Assembly (NCBI RefSeq): GCF_000220395.1
Contig: NW_004086105.1
Span: 1-62,994 of the forward strand
Direction of reading: 5' to 3'
Length of the DNA: 62,994 bases
Source of the DNA: Ichthyophthirius multifiliis
Lineage: Eukaryota; Ciliophora; Oligohymenophorea; Hymenostomatida
This document shows positions 36,045 to 48,174 of this stretch, piece after piece (positions within the stretch are counted from its first letter, which is position 1; the number at the start of each line of letters is the position of its first letter). The notes below the pieces were generated by a model. The model did no database searches. It saw nothing but the letters and a program-made list of their open reading frames with translations, and was not told where the DNA came from. Both the position numbers and the translations under genes were made by a program.

Positions 36045-37783
36045 ATGAATTTAGATAATATAATTTAATAATTTGAAGAAAAAATAGATGCAATAAATTA
36101 AAAAAATAGATCTCATATATGAAAAGTTAAAACCTGATTAAAATGATATTATTTATTTCAAAACTTAGTAATTTCATACATATATTTATAAAAATAATTA
36201 AAATATATATAGACTTAAAAACTTAAATATTTTGATTTATTATAATAAGATTGTTTATAAAGATTCTTTACGTGTTTTATAAAACAAACAAATAAATTAG
36301 AAATGAATAGGAAGATTTTTTTTATAAATATGTTAGCAGCAGCATCATAAAATAGATTTAATATAAATATATTATTAAATGAGTAAATATAAAAAAAAAA
36401 CACAAATAAAATCATAAATAAAACATAAAAATATAGTGATGATATAAATAAAATCTAAAAGGGTTTAAATAATATAAAAATCAAAAAAAATAAAGATAAG
36501 TAAGTCAATACTAGAAAACTTAAATTAATTAAAGTGAACAGAAAAAAATAAATATTTATTAAATTTAAATAAAAGTATAAATACATAATAAATACAAAAC
36601 TCAAACAATATATAAAACTAAATTAATATTCAAAATACAAAGAATATACAAAATCCATATTAAATATATAATTCAATAAATATACAGAACTCTATAAATA
36701 ATACAATTAATTCTATTAATATATAAAATTAAGTAAGCAATTCTATGATAGCTAATTATTAGGATTGCTCGTTTAAAAAAAAAAAAAAAAAATTATATAA
36801 AATGCTTAAGTATGTAACTTTAATTAACGCAATATGAATGAGGATTAGGAAAACGTAAATTTTTTGTTAAATTAAAGATAAAATAAGGATGTTATTAATA
36901 TAGAAATAAATTAAACTAATTTTTTGAAAAACTAACAAGAATAAACACGTAAAAAACAATCTGTTTATGAAAAAATATTAGAATAAAAATAAACAAATAA
37001 TTATAGAATAAATGTATAATAAAAGATTTTTGTCTAAGAAAAAAAATTAAAAAATAAATATAATATCTATGATAATTAAGATAATAATATTATAAGAACT
37101 AAATAAAAAAGTATTAGTCCAAAAATAAATAACAAAAAACAAATTAATAATTAGATTTAATAAATAAATATTAATTTTATAAAATTGAATAATTAATAAT
37201 GTTTTTCATAATAAACTCAAAAATAAAAATTAAATGATATATAATCATTATAAAGTAAATAGAAAAGTTAATAATTAAAAATTTATTTTGATAGTTAAAA
37301 AAGTGTTGATTAAATAGATAAATTAAAATTAATTACCATATAAAAAAAAAGAGGTTTTTATAGATATAAAATAAATTATTTAATTTTTTTATAAAAATTA
37401 GGTTTCATTCTTTGATTAATATAAGTTAAGATAATTAATTCAGTAATATAAAATATAAAGATAAAAGTAAAATAAATATATAATTATAATAATTATTTAA
37501 TTATTTAACAAAGTTTAATAAAACGGACAATTATTACATGAAAATAAGTATAAATGCTTAAATACATTGTATAATGAAAAAAAATAAAAAAATAAAAATA
37601 TTAAATCTTAAAATAAATAAATAAATTATTTGAATAATTAAAAAAAAAAAAAGGGAAAGAATTTAGTCTAAAAAAAACATAACATTAAAAAATAATATTA
37701 ATAAAAGTGATTAATAATAAAATAAAATAAATGATAATAGTAATAGTAATAATGACAAACAAAATAATAATAATTATAATAAT

Positions 37784-37832
<49 letters not shown>

Positions 37833-37860
37833 TTAATATTTAAAAAATTATTTTAATTAT
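36045..37860 (+). CDS. low-complexity Lys/Asn/Gln-rich gene, structure unresolved
   Basis: The ATG at 36045 opens MNLDNIIQQFEEKIDAINQK. After a run of seven A (36100-36106) the natural continuation, IDLIYEKLKPDQNDIIYF, is one base out of frame. From about 36290 to 37410 one frame is open and reads as Lys/Asn/Gln-rich sequence (for example NMNEDQENVNFLLNQRQ, KQSVYEKILEQKQTNN). A further coding-looking stretch lies at 37510-37700 (LLHENKYKCLNTLYNEK), before an (AAT)n tail. Exon boundaries could not be fixed. No domain was recognised. Confidence 0.4.
37785..37830 (+). repeat. (AAT)n trinucleotide repeat
   Basis: A run of AAT/TAA triplets at the end of the low-complexity gene region. It would encode poly-Asn or poly-Gln depending on frame, or may be 3' UTR. 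Confidence 0.85.
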
Positions 37861-38142
37861 TAAAACTTTTTGAATTTTTCATTTACCGATTTATGAAGAA
37901 AAATTTTTATAAATAAATATTATATATATTTATAAATTTTTTTTTATAACAATATATATATATATCTATAATTAATATATAAAGTATAAAATAAAAGAAA
38001 TACAAATAAAAATTAGTATAATAAATAAAAGTAAAAGGAAAAAATTTATTTATATTTTATATTAAAAATACATATATATATAATTTATTTTATTAAAAGT
38101 TAAATAAAAAAAATAATAATCAACAAAAAAAAATATTAAAAA

Positions 38143-38506
38143 ATGGTTAAATAAGTTGCAGCAGAAAGCATTTAGTCTAAAATTGGTTTGGTCATGAAAT
38201 CCGGAAAGGCATGTCTCGGATACAAATCCACAATTAAATCCATTAGAAACGGAAATGCAAAGCTTGTTTTAATTTCAAATAACTGTCCTACTGTTAGAAA
38301 ATCAGAAATTGAATATTATGCATAATTAGCTGGAATTAATATTCATAAATTCACTGGAAATAATGTTGATCTAGGTAAAAAAAATATTTATTAAATTTAT
38401 AATAAAATATAAAAATAAAATAGGTACAACATGTGGAAAATTATACAGATGCTCAGTTATGGCTGTATTAGATGCAGGTGACTCTGATATTCTTAAAGTT
38501 GATTGA
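38143..38506 (+). CDS. RPL30: 60S ribosomal protein eL30
   Basis: Component of the large cytosolic ribosomal subunit. Exons 38143-38374 and 38424-38506 with a 49-bp intron give 104 aa, about the family length. Conserved blocks: [60 protein letters not shown] and [19 protein letters not shown]. Codons are less A/T-biased than in neighbouring genes, with glutamine still written TAA/TAG, consistent with high expression. The intron falls at the Gly codon of LGTTCGK. Confidence 0.96.
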
Positions 38507-38635
38507 AAAGAAATTAATAGAGAAAAATATTTAAAATTTTTTGTTAATTTTATATTTTTATTTGTCAATTTATTTAGTCCAAGTTATTAAATATTTAAAT
38601 GTATAAAACAAGAAAAAAATATAAAAGAATTATAA

Positions 38636-38682
<47 letters not shown>

Positions 38683-39677
38683 TATATATCCATTTATTTA
38701 ATTATCTTATTATTTTTTATACCTTTATTTTTTTTTAAATTTAATTTGTTTTATATAATTTTTTTTTTTTCTTATTAAAAACAAATACAAAAAATATATT
38801 AAAATATTTTATTTCTCAATATTTTGTCATTTTATTTTAGTACATACTTTTTATTAATTTCTTTTAAATTTTACATGAGATATTCTTATCTATTTTTATT
38901 TTTATTTTTTTATTTCTTTAGAAATATTAAATATCATATTTATTTATGTTAGAAAAATTAAAATAATATTTATAAAAATAAAAAATATTATTCATAAAAT
39001 TTTGTATATATACTTATATATTATATTAATTGATATATTAAATTTTATTTAATATAAATAATAAAGTTTATTTATTTATTGTATATATTATTTTTATTGA
39101 TTAATTTATAAATAAATTTAAAATTTTATTATTTTTTTATATAAAATAATCATATTTTTTATATGCTTTTATATTATATTTTAAGTATTTAAATATATAA
39201 ATAATTTTAAGTATTTTTTTTATTTGCTTAATATATAATTTGTAAAAAAATAATAATTGTGTTATTAAATTATAATTTATATTATATTAATAATATATAT
39301 TTATTTATATAATAAATGAAATAATGTAAAATATTTGTATTATTTAAATAACATAATAAAATGAACATAAATAATTTTTTTTTAGATTTAAAATTTAAAT
39401 TTTAATTAATACTTATATATATATAATATAAAATATATAATTATGATTAATTACATATCTTTATATATAGTAATTTTTACTAAAAATAAAATAAAATTAA
39501 TATCATTTTTATCTGATATTTTAATTTAAAAAATAATATTTAAGCAAATATAATAAATCAATACGATTAACCACTATTTTATTTATATATATACATATAT
39601 ATATTTATAGAATGTCTATAATTTACAAATTATTTTTACATACATAAATAGATAAAATATGCAACAAAATTTAAATT
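38507..39677. other. long intergenic A/T region
   Basis: About 1.2 kb between the eL30 stop and the stop of the next minus-strand gene. It contains a (TA)n tract near 38640 and long A/T runs. No coding structure or RNA was seen. Confidence 0.6.
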
Positions 39678-40625
39678 TCAAATAAGATTATAACTTGATT
39701 AAGACTATTCAAGCTTTATTTCATAATCTATCATATAATTATTATCATAGATATTATTTTATTGTTATTCAATTTCTATAAATTAAGGTAAGAAAAATGT
39801 CTATTATTACAAAGCTTACATATTTTATTCACCAAACTATAAATAAGAACTTTATTTATTACAAAATTTAATATCCTAATTAAATTAATCTAAGCTTTAT
39901 TAATTAAATAACATTATGTTTTCTTCTAAAAATTCAACTGATTATTAATGCTTTTTAAAAAGGATTTCATTAATGTTTTAATATTATTCTAAATCTTCAT
40001 TATTTTATTCAATTTTATTTACAAAAGGCATATTTTAACCAAAAAAACTGTAAGTTTTATTTTTGTTAGTTTTTTATTTTCCAGTTTTTACTTTTTAGAA
40101 ATCATCAGATCTATGGTTTATATTTTTTTGTCTTTTTCTTAATATTTTATCGTTTGGGAACAAAGTATTCCATATTTCGAAAATATTAGAAATATTTTTA
40201 TTATCAATAAAAAAATAAATAAATAATGAAAAAGCTCTTTTCCAAACTAAGCTTTACCATTCTTTTGTTCCATATTATACATTATTATATTATGTATTTT
40301 ATATTTATTCTGTTAAGAAATTCTAGAATTTTTTCTCATGTCCATTTAATTATAATTCAGTTATATATCCTATCATTATTTATGTATATTTAGCATCTTT
40401 TATTGAAGAATATTTTGTTTGTAAGTAATTTGTTATATCTCTGGCTATCGCCATGTTTAGACTATCTTTTAAAAATTGGCCAGCATAATCTTCTAAAAAA
40501 TAATTATTAATGGAATTTTAAAGATGTTTATTTAAGAAATATCTGTCCTTTTTAATGTAATCTAATATATATAAAACATCATTTTTTAGATTTTCTTTTA
40601 TTTAATCATAGTTTAAATGAATCAT
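39678..40625 (-). CDS. hypothetical protein, 315 aa
   Basis: Single-exon ORF from ATG 40625 to TGA 39678, starting MIHLNYDQIKENLKNDVLYI. The N-terminal half looks globular and helical (LEDYAGQFLKDSLNMAIARD, GYITELQLNG, EWQSLVWKRAFSLFIYFF). The C-terminal 140 residues are Gln/Asn/Glu-rich. No catalytic motif, signal peptide or membrane span was recognised. The even use of Asp, Glu, Gly and Ala codons in the first half supports it being real. Confidence 0.72.
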
Positions 40626-41498
40626 ATTTTCAAAATATATTATTATTTAATAATTTAGTTTAGTTTGAATATTTTTTAGTTTTTAGCTTATTGTTATTTA
40701 TTTTTTATATTTTTTGATTATTTTAATTTACTTTTATTTTAAAAATCAATATATCTATATTATTATTATTAAAGGAAAAAAAAAATAGATAAATTTCTTT
40801 AGAATTAAATAAAATTTTAAAAGTGACAAAAACTAATTAAAATAAAGGGGATATAAGTTATTTTACTATTTATTTTTTTTAAAAAAAAATATATATAAAA
40901 AATATTATCAAATAATTAATATTATTTATTGTAAATAAATAGATGTTAAAACAATACATTTTTTTATAATTTTCGAAATTTAAATTAATCTTTATTATGA
41001 TAAAAATTTAAATAATAAAAAAAAAACATTAGAAAATATTAAAAATATAATTTTTTATATTTTAATTAAAATATAAAAAAAAAAAAATAAAATATAATAA
41101 AATAAAATTAAAAATGATAATAATATAGTATATAAAAATTGTTTAAAATAATTAATTGATATATTTTTAATTTATTTAGCATAATTAATTAATAAAAAAA
41201 AAATTATATTAAATATATAATTAAATTTTAAATGAAATAAATTAAAATATTATAATATTTAATTAAATAAATAGATTATTCTATTCTTAAAAATAATAAT
41301 TATTTATAATTTTTTTTTTTTTTCAATTAAAAACTATTATTTTAATTATTTTCAACCTAAAAATATATCTATTTTATAGTTTTTTATGCAATTCAATAAA
41401 TAACTTAGTCAATATATAATTAAAATAATATAAATATCTTTTCTTTTTTTATAAAATAACAAAAAATATATAAAGATGAAAAAAAAATAATTAATTTT

Positions 41499-41564
41499 AA
41501 TAGCTAATACATATTATTTTAATAACTAATACATATTATTTATATAACTAATGCATATTATTTA
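41499..41564 (+). repeat. 22-bp tandem repeat, three copies
   Basis: Three head-to-tail 22-bp units sharing the core CTAATACATATTATTT; the third has CTAATGCATATTATTT. They differ at only a few positions, with no interruption. Confidence 0.9.
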
Positions 41565-41625
41565 AATTAAAAAACAAACGAAATCATAATCTAAATCTAA
41601 ATCATATTCAAAGTTAAAATCAAAA

Positions 41626-41685
41626 AATTAAATTAAATTAAATTAAATTAAATTAAATTAAATTAAATTAAATTAAATTAAATTA
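41626..41685 (+). repeat. (AATTA)12 pentanucleotide microsatellite
   Basis: Twelve perfect copies of AATTA, distinct from the TA dinucleotide tracts that are common elsewhere. Confidence 0.95.
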
Positions 41686-41739
41686 ATTAAATATTTTTAT
41701 TTATAAATAAATAATTTTTAAAATACATTAATAATTTTT

Positions 41740-43696
41740 CATTTTAAACACTTAGCAGCTTAACTTACATTTTAAAACATGTACTAAAATTTCTATCTAT
41801 TAGTCCGAATTTCATATTTGAACATAAATTACATTTACTTTCATAATATTTAAGCCTTCTTTTACATTTACCATCCATTTTTTTTTTACAAAACCTATTA
41901 CTAAAATTTGTTCAAGAAATCTATTTCTAAGATATTTCTATTTTAACAAATTTAATATCATTTAAAATACTATTCGAGCTTTTGCAGATTTTCCAGCTTT
42001 TCCTTAATAAAATCATATTTCAATTAAATATATAATTATACTTATTAATTTATTAGAAATATAAGAGTATATATAATACATATATTTTTTTATATTTTCT
42101 AATTTTTAATATAAAATTTATTTATAGAAATCATTAAATACATTAAATATCGTGATAAAATCAAAAATGTGCGCATATTTATTTATTAATATTCTAGTCT
42201 ATAGTTTTGTTAATTATTCGTGTCTTTAATCTTTACAAATACATATATTTTTATAACTTAGGCGAAAAATATAGCAATAATTTTCACAATATAGCGCCTC
42301 ATTTATTACCTTCTAGAAATATTAATTTATAATTAATTACATATTTATATTTTTTTTATTTAATTTTTGTAATATAAGTAGTATTTGTTGGTATATTTTC
42401 CACATTTATCAATTATTAAATAAATAAAGACAATTAAAAATCTAAGACAATATATATATATATTATCCCTTCTCCCTCAGAATTAATAATAACTCGGCAA
42501 TTTTTAAATAAATTATATTCTTAGTTTTCTTCTTACAAATCTTATGATTAATTTAAATTATTTAGCAATTAATTTAACATTATTTTTTTACCATAATTAA
42601 TTTTAAAATGTAATTTCCTCCAAAAAGTACATTACTTGTATGTATTTTAGTAAAATCAGGTATAATTTAATTATTAATTCCTAAATAAACTCCAGAACTA
42701 GTACTCTATTCTTAAACATTATTAATTCTCAATATTAATGACTATAATCAGATCAGGTGTACTTTTTAAATCAGTATAATAGAACTGGCAATTTTTATAT
42801 TCGTTTTTACCTTATATACTATTATATTAAAGCAATCTATTACACATTTATAATAAACACAAAAGAAGTCACTAAAGATCTCCTCCCCCTGTACATAAAA
42901 TGTTAGCAAACACAATACAATATACTCTATATAAAATATTAAATTCGGTATTTATATACTATGAATAAATTAGTATTATTTCCTCATTAGTATTTATTAA
43001 AAGTTATATATATTATATTTAAAATTCACAATAGCATTTTCTTTATTTTGCTTTCTTTCTAAAGACATTATATTAATACAAAAAAATTCTTTATAAATGT
43101 TTTCATTTATTAATAATTTCTAATTTAATTTTTGGTATAAATCGAAGTCTGATTTTTCCACTCTCCTCAATATATTTTCCGTTTTGAATTCAAAATTTAT
43201 ACATTTTTGGGGAAAATTTACATTTTTATAATATGTATTAAATTTAGACATTTCGAATACATTTATTTTCTCCCGAGAATTACTTTTAAGATAAATTAGT
43301 ATTATTATTAAATATTTATTTTATATAATCTATAATAATTATTTGTTTCCTACTTTAATACCTACAGTGTCCATTTTTTATTCTAATAAATCACATTTCC
43401 ACTACATAAATCTTATATAGGATAATAAAAATTACATATTTAAGGTTTATTTTATTATTATATAGTTTAGGGATTATTTATACATTTAGTGTTATTATCT
43501 ATGCCTTGACGCCAGTTTTGTTTGTAAGAAAGATCAAATACTCCAAAGTCTGTTTATTAGTCGAATAATGAACAGTTTTTGGGTATTTTTGTTATTATTA
43601 TGTATATAAATATTATTTATTATTTTTGATTAATATGTTTTTTTATTGAAGTTAGTATTAATATTTTAATAAGATTTTTTTAATTTTAATTGTCAT
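41740..43696 (-). CDS. probable gene(s), exon structure unresolved
   Basis: Several minus-strand stretches look coding but lie in different frames. Near 43590-43370 a cysteine/Trp-containing segment reads NCSLFDQQTDFGVFDLSY, NWRQGIDNNTKC and FYYPIQDLCSGNVIYQN. Near 43260-43000 another reads FPQKCINFEFKTENILRRVE. Around 42720-42590 a third reads STSSGVYLGINNQIIPDF. Near 41990-41740 a fourth reads KMDGKCKRRLKYYESKCNLC. Plausible GT...AG introns lie between some of them, but no single phase-consistent model emerged. It may be one multi-exon cysteine-containing, possibly secreted protein, or a decaying gene. Family not recognised. Confidence 0.4.
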
Positions 43697-44048
43697 AAAA
43701 TTATTTTTTTATTTATAATTAAGTTTTTTTTTTTATTTTATTTAAGATTTATAAAAAAATTTAAAATTAATTAAAAAAAAAAAAAAAAACAATTAAAAAA
43801 TAGTTTTATAAAAATTTTTATTAAAAATAAATAAAAATATATATATTTTATTCATAAATAAATAAAAGCAATTTTATTTTTTAATAATAAAAAAAAACAA
43901 AAAAAAACAAAAACAATGGAAAGAAAGAAATTAATCAAAAAATTTTCATTAAATAAAAATTAACTTTATTCACAAAAAATACTTTCTTTTAAATTTATTC
44001 AATTGAAATACTTTTTCAAAAAATTTATATCTATTATAATTTTAAATA

Positions 44049-45041
44049 TCAATATATTTGTTATTCTTTATTTTTTTATTTTTCAATGTTTTCTTAATTT
44101 TACCCTAAACTATAAAAATCTTAATATTTTTTTAATGAAAGATTATCGAACCTATAATTCTAAAAAAACTCAGTCATAAACTCTGCCAAAGTACCCGAAA
44201 ATTCACCAAATTTAAATTTAATTTTATCCAAAAACTTACATTAAACTCCTCCATATAATTATTAAACTGCGCCTATTCTTTTACTTAAATCTTCCGAAAA
44301 AACATTATCTTTTAAATTAATTGCATAATTTAAATCCTAAAAGTTCATTAAAAAGACATTTTTATTTATACTATTTTCAATTTCAAATTTAAACTTTTCT
44401 TATTTTTTTAATTCTTTTTACAAAACTAAATTTTCTTAAAAAAAATAATTCTTATATTAAAATTTTATATCATTTTTCATATTCTCAATAATAGAAAAAA
44501 ACTTCTTTTATAAAAACTCTAAATCTTTCATTATTTCATCTAAAAAAATTGGTTTAGCCAAATGAGTTATATTTTCCTTCAAACTTATAAAAATTTTATT
44601 ATATTCTTTATATTTATCCTTTATTTCTTACAAAAAATCAACAATACGCATTTTCTCATGTAAATTATGTTCTTCTAAGAAACAATGAGCACAACCTAAT
44701 CTATTTATCTTTTAACAATATAAATATGTACATATATATGTTATTTTGCTCTTTTCGTGATTTTCTTTTACACAAAAATGTGTGATTTTATTTTATTTTA
44801 TATTGCTTCTTTTCTCGTAACCTCTTTTATTAAGAAAATTAAATTCATCTATACAGTCTTGTAAATAATTTAGTTAAAAATTACTTATTTTATTTATTTT
44901 TTGAGGAGTAATGAAATCAGTTCGTATAGTTTTTTTTTGTTTTGGTTATTTCTAATTAATTGAATGACTGTTCCTATTTTTTTCAATTATCGATTTAGAT
45001 TAATAAGGAGAGTATTTTAAGGAATTACTTTGCAAAGACAT
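44049..45041 (-). CDS. B-box-like zinc-binding coiled-coil protein, 330 aa
   Basis: Single exon, ATG 45041 to TGA 44049. After a Ser/Lys-rich N-terminus, residues about 87-132 hold a Cys/His cluster spaced like a B-box (HFCVKENHEK, YICTYLYCQK, GCAHCFLEEHNLHEKM). The following roughly 130 residues are Lys/Glu/Asn-rich with heptad-like leucines (FLQEIKDKYKEYNKIF, LVLQKELKKQEKFKFEIENS), consistent with a coiled coil. The C-terminal part is more globular (GAVQQLYGGVQCKFLDKIKF). B-box proteins of this type are abundant in ciliates and mostly uncharacterised; no ligase RING is present here. Confidence 0.8.
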
Positions 45042-45260
45042 TATATAAAAATTAATATATATATATAAAATATTTTATTTTTTTAAATAATAAAATAAAA
45101 AAAAAATCAACTGAATTTAAAACATAAAATTTAATTGATTTTAAAAAATTATATTTATATTTATATATATGAAAATATATAATATATAATATATTTATAT
45201 TTATTTTTTATTATTTTAAATATTAAAACTCGATTATTTCTAAAAAAAATAAACTATTTA

Positions 45261-45812
45261 TCATCTAATTTATCTTGAAGATTTAACTTCACTTTTTTTT
45301 CTTTTATTATCTATTCTTTTCTTCTATAAATCTATAGTTTCAGGTGGTATTAATTCTGTTTTTTATTTTTTTGGTGCACTAACTTAATAAACCATATCTT
45401 GTAATTTTTTTACTGCATCTTTTAAATTTTAATCTTAAGATCTCCCTATTTAACTTGTAATTACAAATTAATCATCCTAAGTTATATATTATTTATATTA
45501 TTTTCTGAATTTATTTTTTATATCTTCGTTTATAAACCATTTTGCGTTTCCTATATTAAATCTAATTTCTGCTTTACTATTTGTTTTGTTTAAATGTTAA
45601 CCTCCTGCTCCTTAACTTCTTGAAAATCTTGTTTCTAATTAGTCTATGGGTATTACTATGTCTTTTAAGTTTAACTTTATACTTTCAATTTCTTCGTTTT
45701 TTTAAGCTATTTCTAATTATTTTTTAAAATATTCCTTATCTGGATGTTATTCTTATAATTCAATGATTGTTTTTTTCTTTTTAGCGAAAAAGAATACAAT
45801 CCTTCTTAACAT
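45261..45812 (-). CDS. ICT1/MRPL58: mitochondrial peptidyl-tRNA hydrolase ICT1 (mL62)
   Basis: Codon-independent release factor of the RF-1 superfamily that frees peptides from stalled mitoribosomes. Single exon, 183 aa. The N-terminus is basic (MLRRIVFFFAKKKK), as for mitochondrial import. The catalytic GGQ loop reads RFSRSQGAGGQHLNKTNSK and is followed by AEIRFNIGNAKWF. The C-terminus is Lys/Arg-rich (QKKRIDNKRKKSEVK), as required to probe the empty mRNA channel. There is no stop-codon recognition domain, which separates it from mtRF1. Domain order and length match ICT1 closely. Confidence 0.93.
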
Positions 45813-46037
45813 TTTATATTTTTTTTTCTAAAAAAAAAAATAAAAAAATAAAAAAAAATTTATGTTTTTTTTATATATAATATTTTTTTTTATAAAATAT
45901 AATAAAATTAATATTTTTAATTTTTTATATATATATATATTTTTTTTAAATTAAAAAAAAAAAAAAAAAAATTAAAAAAAATATATAAATTAATAATTTC
46001 TTTATACAAATTTTATTTATAATAAAAAAAAAATATT

Positions 46038-46854
46038 TCAATTTTAATTTAAAACAAATGCATTTTCAACTTAAAAAATTCTTCTGCAAATAAAAACATT
46101 ATCCTACTCACATTTCGGGCATTATTTTAAATTTTATTCACTAAAGCATATCAAATGTATTGGAAATGAACAACAAACTGTAAATTTAAGATATCCTTTA
46201 TTCTAATTACATAAAATACAATTATTAAACTTCCCATTCAAAAACAAACTCTCATATTCTTCCTAACTAACTTTCAAATAAAACTCATTTAATGGCAAAA
46301 ATGAAATCTTATCTTATAAAATTTCCTCAATTAATTCATAACAATCTATACTTCCATAATAACAACATAATCTATATAAATCCCTATCCATAGTATCTTT
46401 TAACGAAAGATTAACTCCTCCTGTATTTAAAAGAATGTTTAAGCAAGAAACACTATTATATATGCAAGCTATCATCAAAGGAGTCCATCCTTCTTAGTTT
46501 ATATATTTAATATTTAAGTTAGTTTTTCTTTATATATAGAGTATGTTTCCTTATTAAATATTCTAATATATTGGCGTCCTTAAAATTGCATGCATCTATA
46601 TATATTTATTTTTTTGTAAATATTTTATTTTTTATATTTTTACAATGTATAGAACACCATGTATAACCTAATTATGATAATTCCTCGTTTGGATAAATTT
46701 CTTCTTTTTCCATTATTTCTTTTACTTTTTCTAAATTTCTTTGTTTTATGGATTCATATAAGATATTCTTTGTATTATTTGGCTTTGTTTCTAATATTAA
46801 TTCTGAACTAGGAATTTATATATAACCTTAGGTTTTATATCCTATTTTTTCCAT
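46038..46854 (-). CDS. ankyrin-repeat protein with RING-like C-terminus
   Basis: Exons 46854-46644 and 46595-46038 with a 48-bp intron, about 256 aa. Ankyrin-type repeats: LGYTWCSIHYACNFKDANIL and NQEGWTPLMIACIYNSVSCL. The C-terminal zinc cluster reads CIFCNQNKGYLKF, CCSFPIHLICF and CPKC, spaced like a RING/PHD-type finger, suggesting E3 ligase activity (inference). The second repeat is one base out of frame with the first; the extra base falls in a run of five (46523-46527). One fewer A on the coding strand gives the continuous repeat KKTNLNIKYINQEGWTP, so a sequencing or assembly indel is likely. Confidence 0.82.
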
Positions 46855-48174
46855 TTTTTTTTATTTTTTTATTTTTATTTATTTATTTATAGAATATACA
46901 TATATTTTATTTTTGTTTGTAAGTTTAATTTTTGTTTTGTTTTTTTTTTAAAAAATTAAATAAAAAAATATCATTATTTATAAATACTTTATTATTAAAA
47001 CTCAATATATATGTATTATAAGTAGATTGAATAATATTAAGAATAGGTTTAGTTTTTATATAATTGATTATTAATTAGATTAAATTTTTTTATCCATATA
47101 AAGCAAAATATAAAAAACAACTTACAAATAATGAAAAGAAATCAATCAAATAATAATAATATTAGGATACTAATATATTTTCGTTTACATTAAAGTAAAT
47201 AAAAATATTCCGATATAAAATAAAGGTAAAAAATAAATAATCTAAATAATATACAAAATTATGATTTTACCATTTCATTAACATTAATAAGGATTCATAA
47301 AAATAATTATCAATCGAAAAATAAAAATATATCTTTAAAAATTAAATTTAAAAAAAATTATAAAAAAAGTCTTAATAAAATAAAATAATATAAATTGTAA
47401 AATAAATAATATAAAAAAAAAAAATCAAAAATTATAAAAAAAAATATTTAGAATGCAATTATATAATATTTAGATGTATCATTTATAAAAATTAATGTAT
47501 ATAATAATAAAATAAAAATTTATAAGTATTTTAAAATGATTAATTTTTATAAAAAATAAAATAAACATAAACATTAAATAAATATATATATATAGATAAT
47601 ATTGTTATTAAATATATATTCATAATTAAAAAAAAACTTTAAATTATAAATAAATTTATATAATAACTAATTTTAATATAAATTTAAAAGAAAATTAATA
47701 TGTAGTATATATTGAATAAAATAACATAATATTTAAAGCTAAATAAAAAATAAATATAATATTTTGAGATATATAATAATTTATATATGTATATTTTTTA
47801 TTTAAATAAAAATAAAATTATAATTTTTTTTTAAAACAAAAAATAAATAAATTTATATTAATATTTTTTATAATAATAATATTAATTATTTTAAGAAAAA
47901 ATAAAAAGATATTTATTTATAAATTTAATACATATTTTAATATTTCTTATAAAAATATATAATTAAAAAAATATAAACATAAATATATATTAATATATTA
48001 AAATATTTATTTTTATTTATATCTATATTTCTATTATATTATTTATTTATTTTTATTTTTATATCTCTTTATTAATAAATATAATTGTAATATTTTCATT
48101 AAAATATAAATATTATAAAGTTTATTATAAATATTTTCATATAAATAAGTATACAATTTAAAATTATTAAAAAA
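46855..48174. other. long A/T region, at most a weak ORF
   Basis: About 1.3 kb lies between the ankyrin gene start and the stop of the secreted-protein gene. A plus-strand open frame, ATG 47131 to TGA 47715 (194 codons, starting MKRNQSNNNNIRILIYFR), is Asn/Lys/Ile-rich. I do not regard it as supported, because stops are so rare here. Nothing else was seen. Confidence 0.5.

Larger units (their letters stand above)
40626..41739. other. intergenic region with two tandem repeats
   Basis: A/T-rich DNA without a gene. It holds a 22-bp tandem triplication and a 12-copy pentanucleotide array, listed separately. Confidence 0.6.

Noticed and set aside
47131-47715. Plus-strand ORF of 194 codons
   Set aside because: Asn/Lys/Ile/Tyr-rich with no domain or balanced composition. 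With only TGA as a stop, such ORFs are expected by chance in A/T DNA.
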